DNA of 64,000 nucleotides from Magnetospirillum gryphiswaldense MSR-1 v2 (GTDB lineage Bacteria > Pseudomonadota > Alphaproteobacteria > Rhodospirillales > Magnetospirillaceae): positions 2,898,501-2,962,500 of the forward strand of contig NC_023065.1 in assembly GCF_000513295.1 (NCBI RefSeq), written 5' to 3'. How positions within the stretch are numbered: position 1 is the first letter of the stretch; each line of letters begins with the position of its first letter. The notes under the pieces were generated by a model. That model was not told the origin of the DNA, made no database searches, and saw only the letters and a program-made list of their open reading frames with translations. The translations under genes were made by a program, and so were the position numbers. Of the stretch, positions 8,321 to 17,300 are shown piece by piece.

Positions 8321-8815
8321 CTAGAATCCTAGGTTTTTCAGGATGAAACGGGTAATCGCCCCGGCATCGTCCAGATCCAGCAAAGGCCGGTCCAGGCCGT
8401 CGGGCTGGTCGGGGGAGGCCACCGCCACCACCTGCGGGTCATCGGGGAAGAACGGCGGCTTGCCGACGGCCTGCCGCCACACTTCGATGCGCGGATGTGG
8501 CCATTGGCGGAAGCCTTCGACCAGCACCAGATCGACCGCGCTCATGCGCGCCAACAGCTGGTCCATGGTGAATTCCGGCTCGTCGCGGTATTCGTGCATC
8601 AAGGCCCAGCGCTTGGCCGAGGCCACCAGCACTTCCTTGGCCCCGGCCTCGCGGTGCAGGTACGAATCCTTGCCCGGCTTATCGGCGTCGAAACCGGCAT
8701 TGGCCTGCTTGATGGTCGACACCGTCAGGCCCTTGGCCGTCAACAGCGGCACCAGCTTGACCATCAGCGTGGTCTTGCCGCTGCCCGAATGGCCCGAAAG
8801 GCCGAAAATCTTCAT
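8321..8815 (-). CDS. mobB: Molybdopterin-guanine dinucleotide biosynthesis adaptor protein
   Basis: GTP-binding adaptor (164 aa) that assists MobA in forming the guanine dinucleotide cofactor. It has a P-loop GHSGSGKTTL at residues 8-17, DSYLHREAGA near 50-58 and LVLVEGFRQWPHPRIEVWR at 96-114, all typical of MobB. The presence of MobB implies that this organism makes the bis-MGD form used by DMSO-reductase-family enzymes such as Nap or formate dehydrogenase. The ATG at 8815 overlaps the pgsA stop by 4 nt; the longer frame to 8995 runs inside pgsA and is ignored. Confidence 0.93.
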   Translation of the reverse strand: MKIFGLSGHSGSGKTTLMVKLVPLLTAKGLTVSTIKQANAGFDADKPGKDSYLHREAGAKEVLVASAKRWALMHEYRDEPEFTMDQLLARMSAVDLVLVEGFRQWPHPRIEVWRQAVGKPPFFPDDPQVVAVASPDQPDGLDRPLLDLDDAGAITRFILKNLGF

Positions 8816-9375
8816 TTCGTCGGCCCGGTCAGGTGTTTGAGACCGGAGCGCAGATAATCCCAGCCGGTGATCATGGTCAGGGCGGCGGCCACCCACAAAA
8901 AGCCCTCGCCGATTGCCTGCACCGGGATCATGGCCGGACCGGCTTGGCCCACCAGCAGCACCGGCAGCGCCACCATCTGGAAGCCGGTCTTCCACTTGGC
9001 CAGCCGGGTCACCGGCATGCCGACACGGATTTCCGCCAGAAACTCACGCAGGCCCGACACCAATATCTCGCGCAACAAGATGACCAGGGCCGGCAGTTCG
9101 CTCCACTGGCTGACCCGGTCGAAGGCCACCAGCATGAACAAAACGGCGGCGACCAGCAGCTTGTCGGCGATGGGGTCGAGGAAGCGGCCGAAGGCCGACA
9201 CCTGATTCCACGACCGCGCCAACCAGCCGTCGAACCAATCGGTGATGGCGGCGGCGACGAACAGGGCGCAGGCGGCCCAATGGGTCCAGGCGCCTTCGAT
9301 GTAGAAGGTCAGGATGACCAGGGGGATCACCACGATCCGCGACAAGGTCAAGAGGTTGGGCAGACTGGTCAGCAT
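8812..9375 (-). CDS. pgsA: CDP-diacylglycerol-glycerol-3-phosphate 3-phosphatidyltransferase
   Basis: Integral membrane enzyme making phosphatidylglycerol phosphate, 187 aa. The CDP-alcohol phosphotransferase signature D-G-x2-A-R-x8-G-x3-D-x3-D is seen in DWFDGWLARSWNQVSAFGRFLDPIADK (residues about 44-70, split here by its own conserved positions). Several hydrophobic helices follow. The start ATG 9375 gives the standard N terminus MLTSLPNLLTLSRIVVIP; the longer frame to 9549 runs into uvrC. It starts 10 nt after the uvrC stop and is probably co-transcribed with it, an order common in proteobacteria. Confidence 0.94.
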   Translation of the reverse strand: MLTSLPNLLTLSRIVVIPLVILTFYIEGAWTHWAACALFVAAAITDWFDGWLARSWNQVSAFGRFLDPIADKLLVAAVLFMLVAFDRVSQWSELPALVILLREILVSGLREFLAEIRVGMPVTRLAKWKTGFQMVALPVLLVGQAGPAMIPVQAIGEGFLWVAAALTMITGWDYLRSGLKHLTGPTK

Positions 9376-9385
9376 GGGCGGGATA

Positions 9386-11281
9386 TTAGCCCTGCGGATG
9401 GAAATGGTCATAGATTTTTTTGGCCATGGATTTCGAGATTCCGGGCACCGCCTCCAGATCGGCCAGCCCTGCCGCCGCCGCCTCGCGGGCCGAGCCGAAA
9501 TGATGCAGCAGCGCCTTCTTGCGGGCGGCGCCGATGCCGTCGATTTCATCGAGCGGCGAGCGCACCATGTCGCCGGCCCGGCGCGTGCGGTGAGCGCCGA
9601 TGGCGAAGCGATGGGCCTCGTCGCGCAGCCGTTGCAGGAAATACAGCACCGGGTCTTTCATCGGCAGCGAGAACGGCTCCTTGCCGGGCATGAAAAAGCG
9701 TTCGCGCCCGGCATTGCGGTCCGGCCCCTTGGCGATGGAGACCAAGGCGACGTCCTCGATACCCAGATCGGCCAGCACTTCCACCGTGGCATTCAGTTGG
9801 CCCAGACCGCCGTCGATCAGCACCAGATCAGGCCATTGGCCGCGATCGCGGTCGGGGTCTTCCTTTTGCGCCCGCTGGAAGCGCCGGGTCAGCACCTCGC
9901 GCATCATGGCGAAATCGTCGCCGGGGGTCAGCTCGGTCGAGCGGATGTTGAACTTGCGATAGGCCGCCTTCATCAACCCGTCGGGGCCGGCGACGATCAT
10001 GCCGCCCACGGCGTTGGTGCCCTGGATATGGCTGTTGTCGTAGACCTCGATGCGCGTGGGGCGGGCATCGAGGCCGAACAGTTCCGCCACCCCGTCCAGC
10101 AATGTACCCTGGGCCGAGCTTTCGGCCATGCGCCGGCCCAAGGCCTCGCGCGCATTGTCATAGGCATGCTCGATCAGGCGCTTGCGGTCACCGCGCTTGG
10201 GCACGCTTACAATCACCTTGCGCCCGGCCTTGGCCGACAAGGCGGCGGCGACGATCTCCGCCTCGGCCGGCTCCTGGCTCAGCAGGATTTCCCGCGGGGG
10301 CTGTTTGTCGGCGTAGAACTGGCCCAGGAATGCCGCCATCACCTCGGACGCCTCGGCCTCGGCGGCGTGCTGGGGAAAATAGGCGCGGTTGCCGTAATTG
10401 CAGCCCGAGCGGAAGAAGAACACCTGCACACAGGTTTGACCGCCGGCCTGGTGCAGCGCTACCACATCGGCCTCGGCCACGTCGGCGGGGTTGATATCCT
10501 GGTGCGCCTGAATGCGCGACAACGCCCGGATACGGTCGCGGTAGACCGCCGCCTGTTCGTATTCCATGGCTTCGGCACTGGCTTCCATGCGCTTGGCCAG
10601 ATCGCGCTGGATGACCTGGGACTGGCCGGACAGAAAAGCGCGGGCCTGGGCCACCAGATCCATGTATTCGGCATGGTCGATGCGGTCGACGCACGGCGCC
10701 GAACAACGCTTGATCTGGAACAAAAGACACGGGCGCGTGCGGCTGGAAAACACCGAATCGGTGCATGAACGCAGCAAAAACGCCCGCTGCAAGGCCGACA
10801 GCGTCTGGTTGACCGCCCCGGCGGAAGCAAACGGGCCGAAATATTCCCCCCGCCGCGAGCGGGCGCCCCGGTGCTTGACCACCTGCGGCCAGTCATGATC
10901 GCCGGTCAGCAGGATATGGGGAAAGGTCTTGTCGTCCTTGAGCAGAATGTTATAGCGCGGCCCCAAGGTCTTGATCAGGTTGCTTTCCAGCAACAAGGCT
11001 TCCACCTCGGTATGGGTGGTGATCACTTCCATGAACGCGGTTTCGGCGATCATGCGCTGGATGCGCAAGGTCTGGCGCTCGGGCTTGGTATAGGCCACCA
11101 CCCGCTTCTTCAGGCTTTTGGCCTTGCCCACATAAAGCACATCGCCACGCTGGTTGAGCATGCGATACACGCCGGGCGTCGCCGGCAAGGTGGCGAGAAA
11201 GCGTTCGATCACCGTCACCCCCACCGCCAGCGGGCGGTCGGAAAGGTCGGATTCAGCCCTGTGCGCATTATCGGTTGTCAT
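9386..11281 (-). CDS. uvrC: UvrABC excinuclease subunit C
   Basis: Makes both incisions flanking a DNA lesion during nucleotide excision repair. The 631-aa product has, in order, an N-terminal GIY-YIG nuclease domain ([25 protein letters not shown]), a Cys-rich segment ([27 protein letters not shown]), a UVR motif ([20 protein letters not shown]), the RNase H-like nuclease core ([20 protein letters not shown], then [13 protein letters not shown]) and C-terminal helix-hairpin-helix motifs ([20 protein letters not shown]). First gene of the minus-strand run that continues into pgsA and the molybdenum cofactor genes; uvrB lies 14 kb upstream. Confidence 0.96.
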   Translation of the reverse strand: MTTDNAHRAESDLSDRPLAVGVTVIERFLATLPATPGVYRMLNQRGDVLYVGKAKSLKKRVVAYTKPERQTLRIQRMIAETAFMEVITTHTEVEALLLESNLIKTLGPRYNILLKDDKTFPHILLTGDHDWPQVVKHRGARSRRGEYFGPFASAGAVNQTLSALQRAFLLRSCTDSVFSSRTRPCLLFQIKRCSAPCVDRIDHAEYMDLVAQARAFLSGQSQVIQRDLAKRMEASAEAMEYEQAAVYRDRIRALSRIQAHQDINPADVAEADVVALHQAGGQTCVQVFFFRSGCNYGNRAYFPQHAAEAEASEVMAAFLGQFYADKQPPREILLSQEPAEAEIVAAALSAKAGRKVIVSVPKRGDRKRLIEHAYDNAREALGRRMAESSAQGTLLDGVAELFGLDARPTRIEVYDNSHIQGTNAVGGMIVAGPDGLMKAAYRKFNIRSTELTPGDDFAMMREVLTRRFQRAQKEDPDRDRGQWPDLVLIDGGLGQLNATVEVLADLGIEDVALVSIAKGPDRNAGRERFFMPGKEPFSLPMKDPVLYFLQRLRDEAHRFAIGAHRTRRAGDMVRSPLDEIDGIGAARKKALLHHFGSAREAAAAGLADLEAVPGISKSMAKKIYDHFHPQG

Positions 11282-11345
11282 GATCCGGCGATCAGCATTT
11301 TATGAACAACGGAAGAAACCCAGGGAATCCGGGCTTCTAGCGGGA

Positions 11346-11366
11346 TATCCACGATTCCTGTGGATA
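11346..11366. repeat. Inverted pair of DnaA-box-like 7-mers
   Basis: TATCCAC at 11346-11352 and GTGGATA at 11360-11366 form a perfect inverted repeat around a 7-nt spacer. The right arm extends to TTATCCACA on the minus strand (11359-11367), the consensus DnaA box. It lies just upstream of uvrC. With only these two boxes it is not an origin; it might be a binding site for a regulator or for DnaA. Confidence 0.4.
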
Positions 11367-11630
11367 AGTCTGTTGGCAAATTGTGGGAGGCAGCGTCCGC
11401 CCCTTGGGACTCCTAGGAGTCCTCGGCATTGCCCATTTTCTATGCAGAAATGTGAAATACAATAAAATCAAACACTTATTGTATGTCAAGGGTAAACGAT
11501 ATGTAAAAAATAAGCTTTTCCTCTGGACTCTGTCGCCCGGATCGGGCAAACACCCCGTCCCCCGGCACCTGTGCAAAACTTGACACCCAAAATGGGTTTC
11601 GTCAGCCGCCACAAGCCCCTAGCCCCCAGC

Positions 11631-11664
11631 CTTTAGATTGTAGGTGCGCCGCACCATCCTAAAG
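11631..11664. repeat. REP-like palindrome downstream of the FolM-like gene
   Basis: The sequence has an outer inverted pair CTTTAG / CTAAAG (starting about 11631 and ending about 11664) and an inner near-perfect palindrome GGTGCGCCGCACC at about 11643-11655. It starts a few nt after the stop of the FolM-like gene on the minus strand. It could form a hairpin that ends or protects that transcript. No T-run follows, so I call it a repeat-type palindrome and not an intrinsic terminator. Confidence 0.45.
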
Positions 11665-11670
11665 CCCACG

Positions 11671-12450
11671 TCACTCGATACCGGCAAAACCGGCGGCAGC
11701 CGGCGCCCATTGCAGATGCTGCCCGCCATCCAAGGCCACCATCTGACCGGTGTACGAGCGGCTGGATAAAATAAAGCGCAGCGCCGCCGCCACTTCGTCC
11801 GGCGACGTGCCCACCGCCAGCGGCGTGCCCGCGCATTGGGCATCGAATTGCGCTTGCGTCTGTCGCACCGAGGGCAGAGCCGGTCCCGGCCCGATCCCAG
11901 CGACGCGGATGCGCGGTGCCAGGGCCAGGGCCAGGGTCTGGGTCAGGGTCCATAAGCCCGCCTTGGACAGGGTGTAGGTGGTGAAATGGGGCGTCAGGTT
12001 CCACACCCGCTGATCGATCAGATTGACGATCACCCCATGGGCATCGTCGGGCAGCGCCGCGGCCATGGCCTGGGACAGGACAAAGGGGGCGCGCAGATTG
12101 ACTTCCATATGAAAGTCCCAACTGGCCCGACTGGCGCTGTCCACCTCATCGCGCTCGAAGGTCGAAGCGTTGTTGACCAGCACGCCGATGGGGCCCAACG
12201 CCGCCACCGCCTGCGGCATCAGCGCCTGCATGTCGGCCTCGACCGCCAGATCGCCGGCCACCAGGGCGGCCCGTCCACCATGGCCAACGATCTCGGCGGC
12301 CAGGCTTGCCGCCTCGTCGCGCGACCGGGAATAATGGATGGCAACGGCGAAACCAGCTTGGGCCAGTTCAAGCGCCATGGCCCGGCCCAAACGTCGGGCG
12401 GCGCCGGTAACCAGGGCGGTGCGGGGAATCAGGGAAGAGATGTCGGTCAT
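11671..12450 (-). CDS. Short-chain dehydrogenase, pteridine reductase/FolM-like
   Basis: NAD(P)-dependent SDR of 259 aa. The nucleotide loop is TGAARRLG (residues 15-22), that is TGxxxRxG, where Arg replaces the second Gly of the classical SDR loop. This form is typical of pteridine reductases (PTR1, FolM). The NNAS motif is near residue 93, and the catalytic Tyr and Lys are in YTLSK (about residues 160-164). A Ser upstream of the YxxxK motif is not obvious: the segment reads IVNLIDQRVW, with Asp at the expected place, as in pteridine reductases. A dihydromonapterin or dihydrofolate reductase role is likely but not proved. Confidence 0.75.
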   Translation of the reverse strand: MTDISSLIPRTALVTGAARRLGRAMALELAQAGFAVAIHYSRSRDEAASLAAEIVGHGGRAALVAGDLAVEADMQALMPQAVAALGPIGVLVNNASTFERDEVDSASRASWDFHMEVNLRAPFVLSQAMAAALPDDAHGVIVNLIDQRVWNLTPHFTTYTLSKAGLWTLTQTLALALAPRIRVAGIGPGPALPSVRQTQAQFDAQCAGTPLAVGTSPDEVAAALRFILSSRSYTGQMVALDGGQHLQWAPAAAGFAGIE

Positions 12451-12491
12451 GGCCCCAGCATGGCGAAGGCCCGCCGAGGGCGCAAATGTTA

Positions 12492-13388
12492 TTACTCTCC
12501 CGCGATCGGGAGCGCCGCCTTGGTCGCTGCGGGTACCCTGCGCATGGGAACCACATGCACCTTGGGCTTGGCCGCCGCCTCGACCGGAACCTGCCCCAGC
12601 CCCTGTAGGAACGCCCCGGCATGGGCCGGACGCTTGGCCGGATCAGGGTCGGTGGCATCGCGCACCAGCTTGACCAGAAGCTCGGAGAACTTGCCCGGCA
12701 GTTCCACCGCCCCAGCCGACAAATCCGGCAACGTTCCGGTCAACAGCCGACAGGCCAACACCCCCAGCGAATAGACATCGGCGCGCGCATCGACGGTGGT
12801 GGCGCTTTCACGTTGTTCGGGGGCGCAATAATCGGTATCGCCCATCCAGTGGTCGGGCAGCGGCGGATTACGCTCCGGCAGTTTGACCATGCTGAAATCG
12901 GCCAGCTTGATCTGGCCGTTCTCACGCGCGGTCAACAAAAGGTTCCCCGGTTTGACCGCCCGATGGACCATGCCGCGCCGATGCAGGCTCATCAGTCCGG
13001 ACGAGGTCTGCTTCAACAACGACAGCGCCCGGGCCAGGGGCAACCGGCGCGACTTTTCCTCGCCTTCGGTCACATTGTCCTTGCCGATCTCGAAACGCAG
13101 ATTGGCGGCCATATAGGGCATGACGAAGAACGGGCGGCCACTGGTCCCGGTTTCCATGGACTTGACGGCAATGATGTGGGGATGATCGAAAGTGGCCAGG
13201 GCGCGGGCCTCGGCCTGGAAACGGGTCAGCCATTGCGGAACGCTGAGCGGATCGCTGTCACTGGCTTTGGCCGCGAAAACTTTCAAAGCCACCGGAATTT
13301 GCAAATCCGGATCGTGACAAAAGACGATCCTGGCATAGCCGGTCGTCTGCACGCTTTTGTGAACGACGTATTTGCCGATGCGTTCCAT
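12492..13388 (-). CDS. Ser/Thr protein kinase homologue, predicted pseudokinase
   Basis: Eukaryotic-type kinase fold, 298 aa, no transmembrane segment. The beta-3 lysine is present (VALKVF, about residue 36). The catalytic loop reads HRAVKPGN where active kinases have HRDxKxxN: the catalytic Asp is Ala (codon GCG on the minus strand). The DFG motif reads DFS with its Asp retained, and APE is present in DYCAPEQRES. The Gly-rich loop lacks glycines (SVQTTGYARIVF). These changes predict loss of phosphotransfer, possibly with retained nucleotide binding. It follows the intact kinase gene by 48 nt on the same strand and is about as similar to it as a diverged duplicate. Likely a regulatory partner of that kinase. 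Confidence 0.85.
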   Translation of the reverse strand: MERIGKYVVHKSVQTTGYARIVFCHDPDLQIPVALKVFAAKASDSDPLSVPQWLTRFQAEARALATFDHPHIIAVKSMETGTSGRPFFVMPYMAANLRFEIGKDNVTEGEEKSRRLPLARALSLLKQTSSGLMSLHRRGMVHRAVKPGNLLLTARENGQIKLADFSMVKLPERNPPLPDHWMGDTDYCAPEQRESATTVDARADVYSLGVLACRLLTGTLPDLSAGAVELPGKFSELLVKLVRDATDPDPAKRPAHAGAFLQGLGQVPVEAAAKPKVHVVPMRRVPAATKAALPIAGE

Positions 13389-13436
13389 ATTCCCCCGCTT
13401 CCCCTGTGCCGCCGCATGATGAACGGCACCTTGATT

Positions 13437-14363
13437 CTAAGCCTTCAATACACCCTGCGCCAGTCTGGCTGCCATCCGGATGGCCGGTGGACGCAATACC
13501 GGATCGGGGGCCAAGGCATCCCCCACCCAGTGATCCAACTCGGTCCCCACCCCCTCGACCAAGGTGGAGACCGGAGCGAATGCCCCGACCGGCAGCTTGC
13601 CGGTTAACAGCCGATATGCCAACACGCCGACCGCGTAGACGTCGGCGCGGTCGGTGGCGGCGGCGGCATTCTCGCGCTGCTCCGGCGCCAGATAATCTAA
13701 GGTGCCGATCCACACCCCAGCCCGCGACCGGCTCATATCGGCACCCTGCTTGGCCATACCCAGATCGCACAGCCTGATCATGCCGTCATGACGTTCGGTC
13801 AGCAGCAGATTGCTGGGCTTCACGTCACGGTGGACGATACCACGGCGGTGCAGCGCCGCCAGCCCCAAGCAGGTCTGCCGTAGAATCTCGATCGCCCGTT
13901 CCGGTGCTACCGCTCGCGGCCTTTGCTCGACCGGAACGGTCTTTTGCCGCTCCGGATCAAAAACGTCACGACCGATCTCTCGCCGCAGATTGGCCACGTG
14001 CCAGGGCATGACCATATAAGGCGCGCCGTCGGGCAGATGCCCCATGGCATCGACCCGGACCACATGCGGATGATCCATGGCCGCCAGGATACGGGCCTCG
14101 GCGACGAAGCGCCGCTGCCATTCTTGCCGTTCATAGGGCAGGCTGGCTTCTTTTTCCGGGCTAAGGTCGAACACCTTGATGGCGACCCACCGATCCAACA
14201 ACGGATCATGGGCCCGATACAGGTGGGAAAACGAGCTGGTGACCACCAGCTCGCGGATTTCATAAATGCCCAGCCGGGCCGGAGCGGTCAAAACCGGGCC
14301 TGCCTTGGTAAACCAAGGCAGGCCCGTATCCGTGGGCAAGGCGCCCGCTTTGTCAGTTACCAC
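13437..14363 (-). CDS. Ser/Thr protein kinase, predicted active
   Basis: Eukaryotic-type protein kinase, 308 aa, soluble. Catalytic features are intact: VAIKVF (beta-3 Lys), HRDVKPSNLLL (catalytic Asp and Asn), CDLG in the DFG position and DYLAPEQREN in the APE position. As in its neighbour, the Gly-rich loop is poor (VVTSSFSHLYRAH). After the kinase lobe there is only a short C terminus and no PASTA, sensor or membrane domain. The start is a GTG at 14363, which overlaps the last 7 nt of the giant RTX gene, so translation is probably coupled to it. The target is unknown; the layout suggests the giant protein, its secretion system or the pseudokinase encoded downstream. Confidence 0.87.
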   Translation of the reverse strand: MVTDKAGALPTDTGLPWFTKAGPVLTAPARLGIYEIRELVVTSSFSHLYRAHDPLLDRWVAIKVFDLSPEKEASLPYERQEWQRRFVAEARILAAMDHPHVVRVDAMGHLPDGAPYMVMPWHVANLRREIGRDVFDPERQKTVPVEQRPRAVAPERAIEILRQTCLGLAALHRRGIVHRDVKPSNLLLTERHDGMIRLCDLGMAKQGADMSRSRAGVWIGTLDYLAPEQRENAAAATDRADVYAVGVLAYRLLTGKLPVGAFAPVSTLVEGVGTELDHWVGDALAPDPVLRPPAIRMAARLAQGVLKA

Positions 14364-17300
14364 TTGATCTGTTCGATATTGTCGAAATCGACCACCGTCT
14401 CGCCATTGGCGGTGTTGAGGTGGACTTCGCCGCTGGCATTGTCGCCGATATCCAAGGTGCCGTGGTTTTCGCCGTCCACCTGGATGGTCCAGCTTTCGCC
14501 GCTATCCGTGGTGATGACGAAGGTCTGGCCCACCGCATCCGAGAAGTCCAGGGTATCGGTCCAGCTGCCGCCGCCGCCATTGACGGTGTCGTGGCCAGAG
14601 CCGAAATCGAACAGGAAGGTGTCGCTACCGGCTTCACCATACAACTGGTCGTCGCCGGCGCCACCGATCAGGGTGTCGTCGCCATTGCCGGTCCAGATGG
14701 TATCGTTGCCGGCACCGCCGTCGACCGTGTCGGACTTGACCACCGACGACACTTCGGTGTTGTCGAAGGTGTCGTTGCCGGCGCCCAGATCGGCGACGCT
14801 GCCACTGGCCGAGCCATAGACGTAATCGTTATGGGCCGAGCCGACCACGTTTTCGATGCCGGAATAGGTGTCGCCCTGGGCATCGCCGCTGTTGCCGACA
14901 CCGCCGGAACCGCTGTAGCCGTTGCCGTCGCCGGCGCCCAGATAGACGTTCACGCCGGTGGCGCTGTCGGAATAATCCACCGTATCGGTGCCCGCACCGC
15001 CGTGCATGGCATCGCTGCCCGAACCGCCGATGAAGGTATCGTTGCCGGCATTGCCCGACAGGTAGTTGGTGCCCGAGCCACCGATCAGCACATCGTCGCC
15101 GTCATTGGTGAAGATGGCGTCGTTGCCCGAACCGCCGTCGACGGTAAGGTCGCCATAGCTGGTACCGTCCGAGTAGTTCATGTCGACCACGTCGTTGCCG
15201 GCCCCGGCCTGGATGACCTCCACGCCCTGGACATTGCCGATCCAGATGGCGTCGTTGCCGTCGCTCATGGTCAGGGTATCGTGACCCGAACCACCGATAT
15301 AGGTGTCCAGCGTGTCGTTGAGACCGTTGGAGTCAACCGTATGATCGGTGCCGTCGCGGGCGGCGCCACCCTGATCCTGATAATCGGCATCGTTGCGATC
15401 GCTGACCTGATCGGCGCTGTAGACCAAGACGTCGTCGCCGCCACCGCCGAACAAGGTGTCGGTGCCCGAACCACCCGACAGGGTGTCGTTGCCGTCACCG
15501 CTGCCCAGACCGGCGAAGTCGCTGACATCCATGGTGACGGTGTCGCTGGCCACCTGCTGGCCGTTGGCGTCCAACAGGCCGACGGTGAAGTCGATATCGG
15601 TCAACGAACCGTTATCGGGGATCTTCAGTTCCAGACCGGCGACGTCGTCGAGCGTATAGACGCCGTTGGCGTCGGCGCTCAGAACCACGCCGTCCTGAAC
15701 CAGTTGCACCCCGGCTTCCAGACCGGCGATGGTGTAGGTGACCGACGAGCCGTCGGAAGCCCCGCCCGAGATATCCAGATCGGCGTAGAGATAGCCGCCC
15801 GAACCTTCGGTCGCGCCGTCGCCGTACAGCTTGTCATTGCCGCCGCCACCCGAGATGACGTCGTTGCCGGAACCGCCGAACATGGTGTCGTTGCTGCCGG
15901 TATTGGCGCTGGACCCACCCGACGAGCCGCCGCTGGAGCCATGGCCGTGACCATGACCGCCGCCGGAACCGCCATGCGAACCATGACCGCCGCCGGAACC
16001 GCCCGACGAACCGCCGGCCACCGCTTCGGTGCCGTCGCTCAGATGGTCGTTGCCGGAACCGCCATACAGGGTATCGGTACCGCTGCCGCCGATCACCGAG
16101 TCGTTGCCCGAGCCGCCATACAGCTTGTCGTTACCGGCCCCGCCGTCGACGGTGTCGTTACCGGCCCCGCCATACTTGCTGTCATTACCCGAGGTGCCGG
16201 TCACCGTGCTGCTGGAAGCCGAGCCGCTGCCGTCGTAATCGGTGCTGGTATTGGCCGCACCGGTGACGTCGCCGATATCGGCATCAATGGTGTAGGAGAC
16301 GTTTTCGTTGATGCCGTCACTGTCCACCGTCAGGTTGACGGTGGCGGTGGAGGTGCCGCCCTGACCGTCGCTGACCGTGTAGGTGAAGCTGGTTTCGCCC
16401 TGATAATTGGCGTCGGGGACAAAGCTGATGGTGCCGTCGGGGTTCAGCGTCACCGAGCCATGCTCGGCGTCGCCGACGCTGACGATGGTCAGGGTATCGC
16501 CATCGGCATCACTGTCATTGGCCAGCAGGTTGCTGCCGTTGATGACGATGGAGCCGTCCTCGGCCACATGGATGCCTTCCTGTGCCGCTTCACCGGCATT
16601 GCTGCCCTCGCCCACCAAGGTGGTGGTGGCGGTGTCGCCGCCATTGGCCTCGGTCGAAGTCACCGAAGCGGTGACGCCCGACAGGTCCAGCGGGCCGTCG
16701 CTGACCACGGTCAGAGTAACGGTGCTGCCCGAAGTGACGTTGACGCTGTAGCTGCCGTCATTGCCCGCCGTCAGCACCTGATCGCCCAGCATGACGGTGG
16801 CGCCCGCAGGGATATTGGTCAAAGTCACCGCCGACAGGCTTTCGCTGCCATCGGTATCGGTCAGGGTGGCGGTCACCTCGATGGGATATTCGTAGGTGTC
16901 GCTTTCGCCGCCGCCATTGCCTTCAAAGGCCGAGGCGTCACCGATGACCCGACCGTCCGAGAACTTGATGTTCTCGAAGTCCTTGACGTAACCCTGGATG
17001 TTATTGGTGTTGGCATCCCACTGCGCCTTGGTCACACCGGTCAGTTCGATGGAATCGGTGCCCGAGCCGCCGGTCACCGTCGACCACAGATTCTGGCCGG
17101 TGATGGTCAGATGGTCGTTGCCCGCCCCCATGTCGACCTTGCCCGAGATATCGCCGCCGAGGGATACGGTATCGTCGCCGCTGCCGGCGTCGATGGTTGC
17201 CCAAACGTCGTCGGTCACCTGCAAGATGTCGTCACCGGCCCCCAAGGTGATGTTGGAGCTGACATCGTTACCGATGGTGACGATGTCGTTGCCACTGCCG

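Larger units (their letters stand above)
11282..11670. other. 389-nt non-coding interval, AT-rich core
   Basis: The only gene-free stretch longer than 300 nt. The centre (about 11430-11520) is much more AT-rich than the rest of the window and carries short A and T runs, so it likely holds the uvrC promoter. A 16-bp perfect palindrome GGACTCCTAGGAGTCC lies near 11406-11421. Open frames on both strands here (66 and 91 codons) lack ribosome sites and have no family resemblance, so I do not call them. I cannot identify an RNA gene, though one is possible. Confidence 0.5.

Noticed and set aside
11337-11612. Open frames of 66-91 codons in the gap upstream of uvrC
   Set aside because: They have no ribosome sites and random composition, and they run across palindromes and AT-rich promoter-like DNA.
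12492-13388. The HRD-to-HRA kinase as a decaying pseudogene
   Set aside because: The frame is intact over 298 codons, the remaining motifs are conserved and codon use matches its neighbours, so loss of catalysis without loss of the protein fits better.
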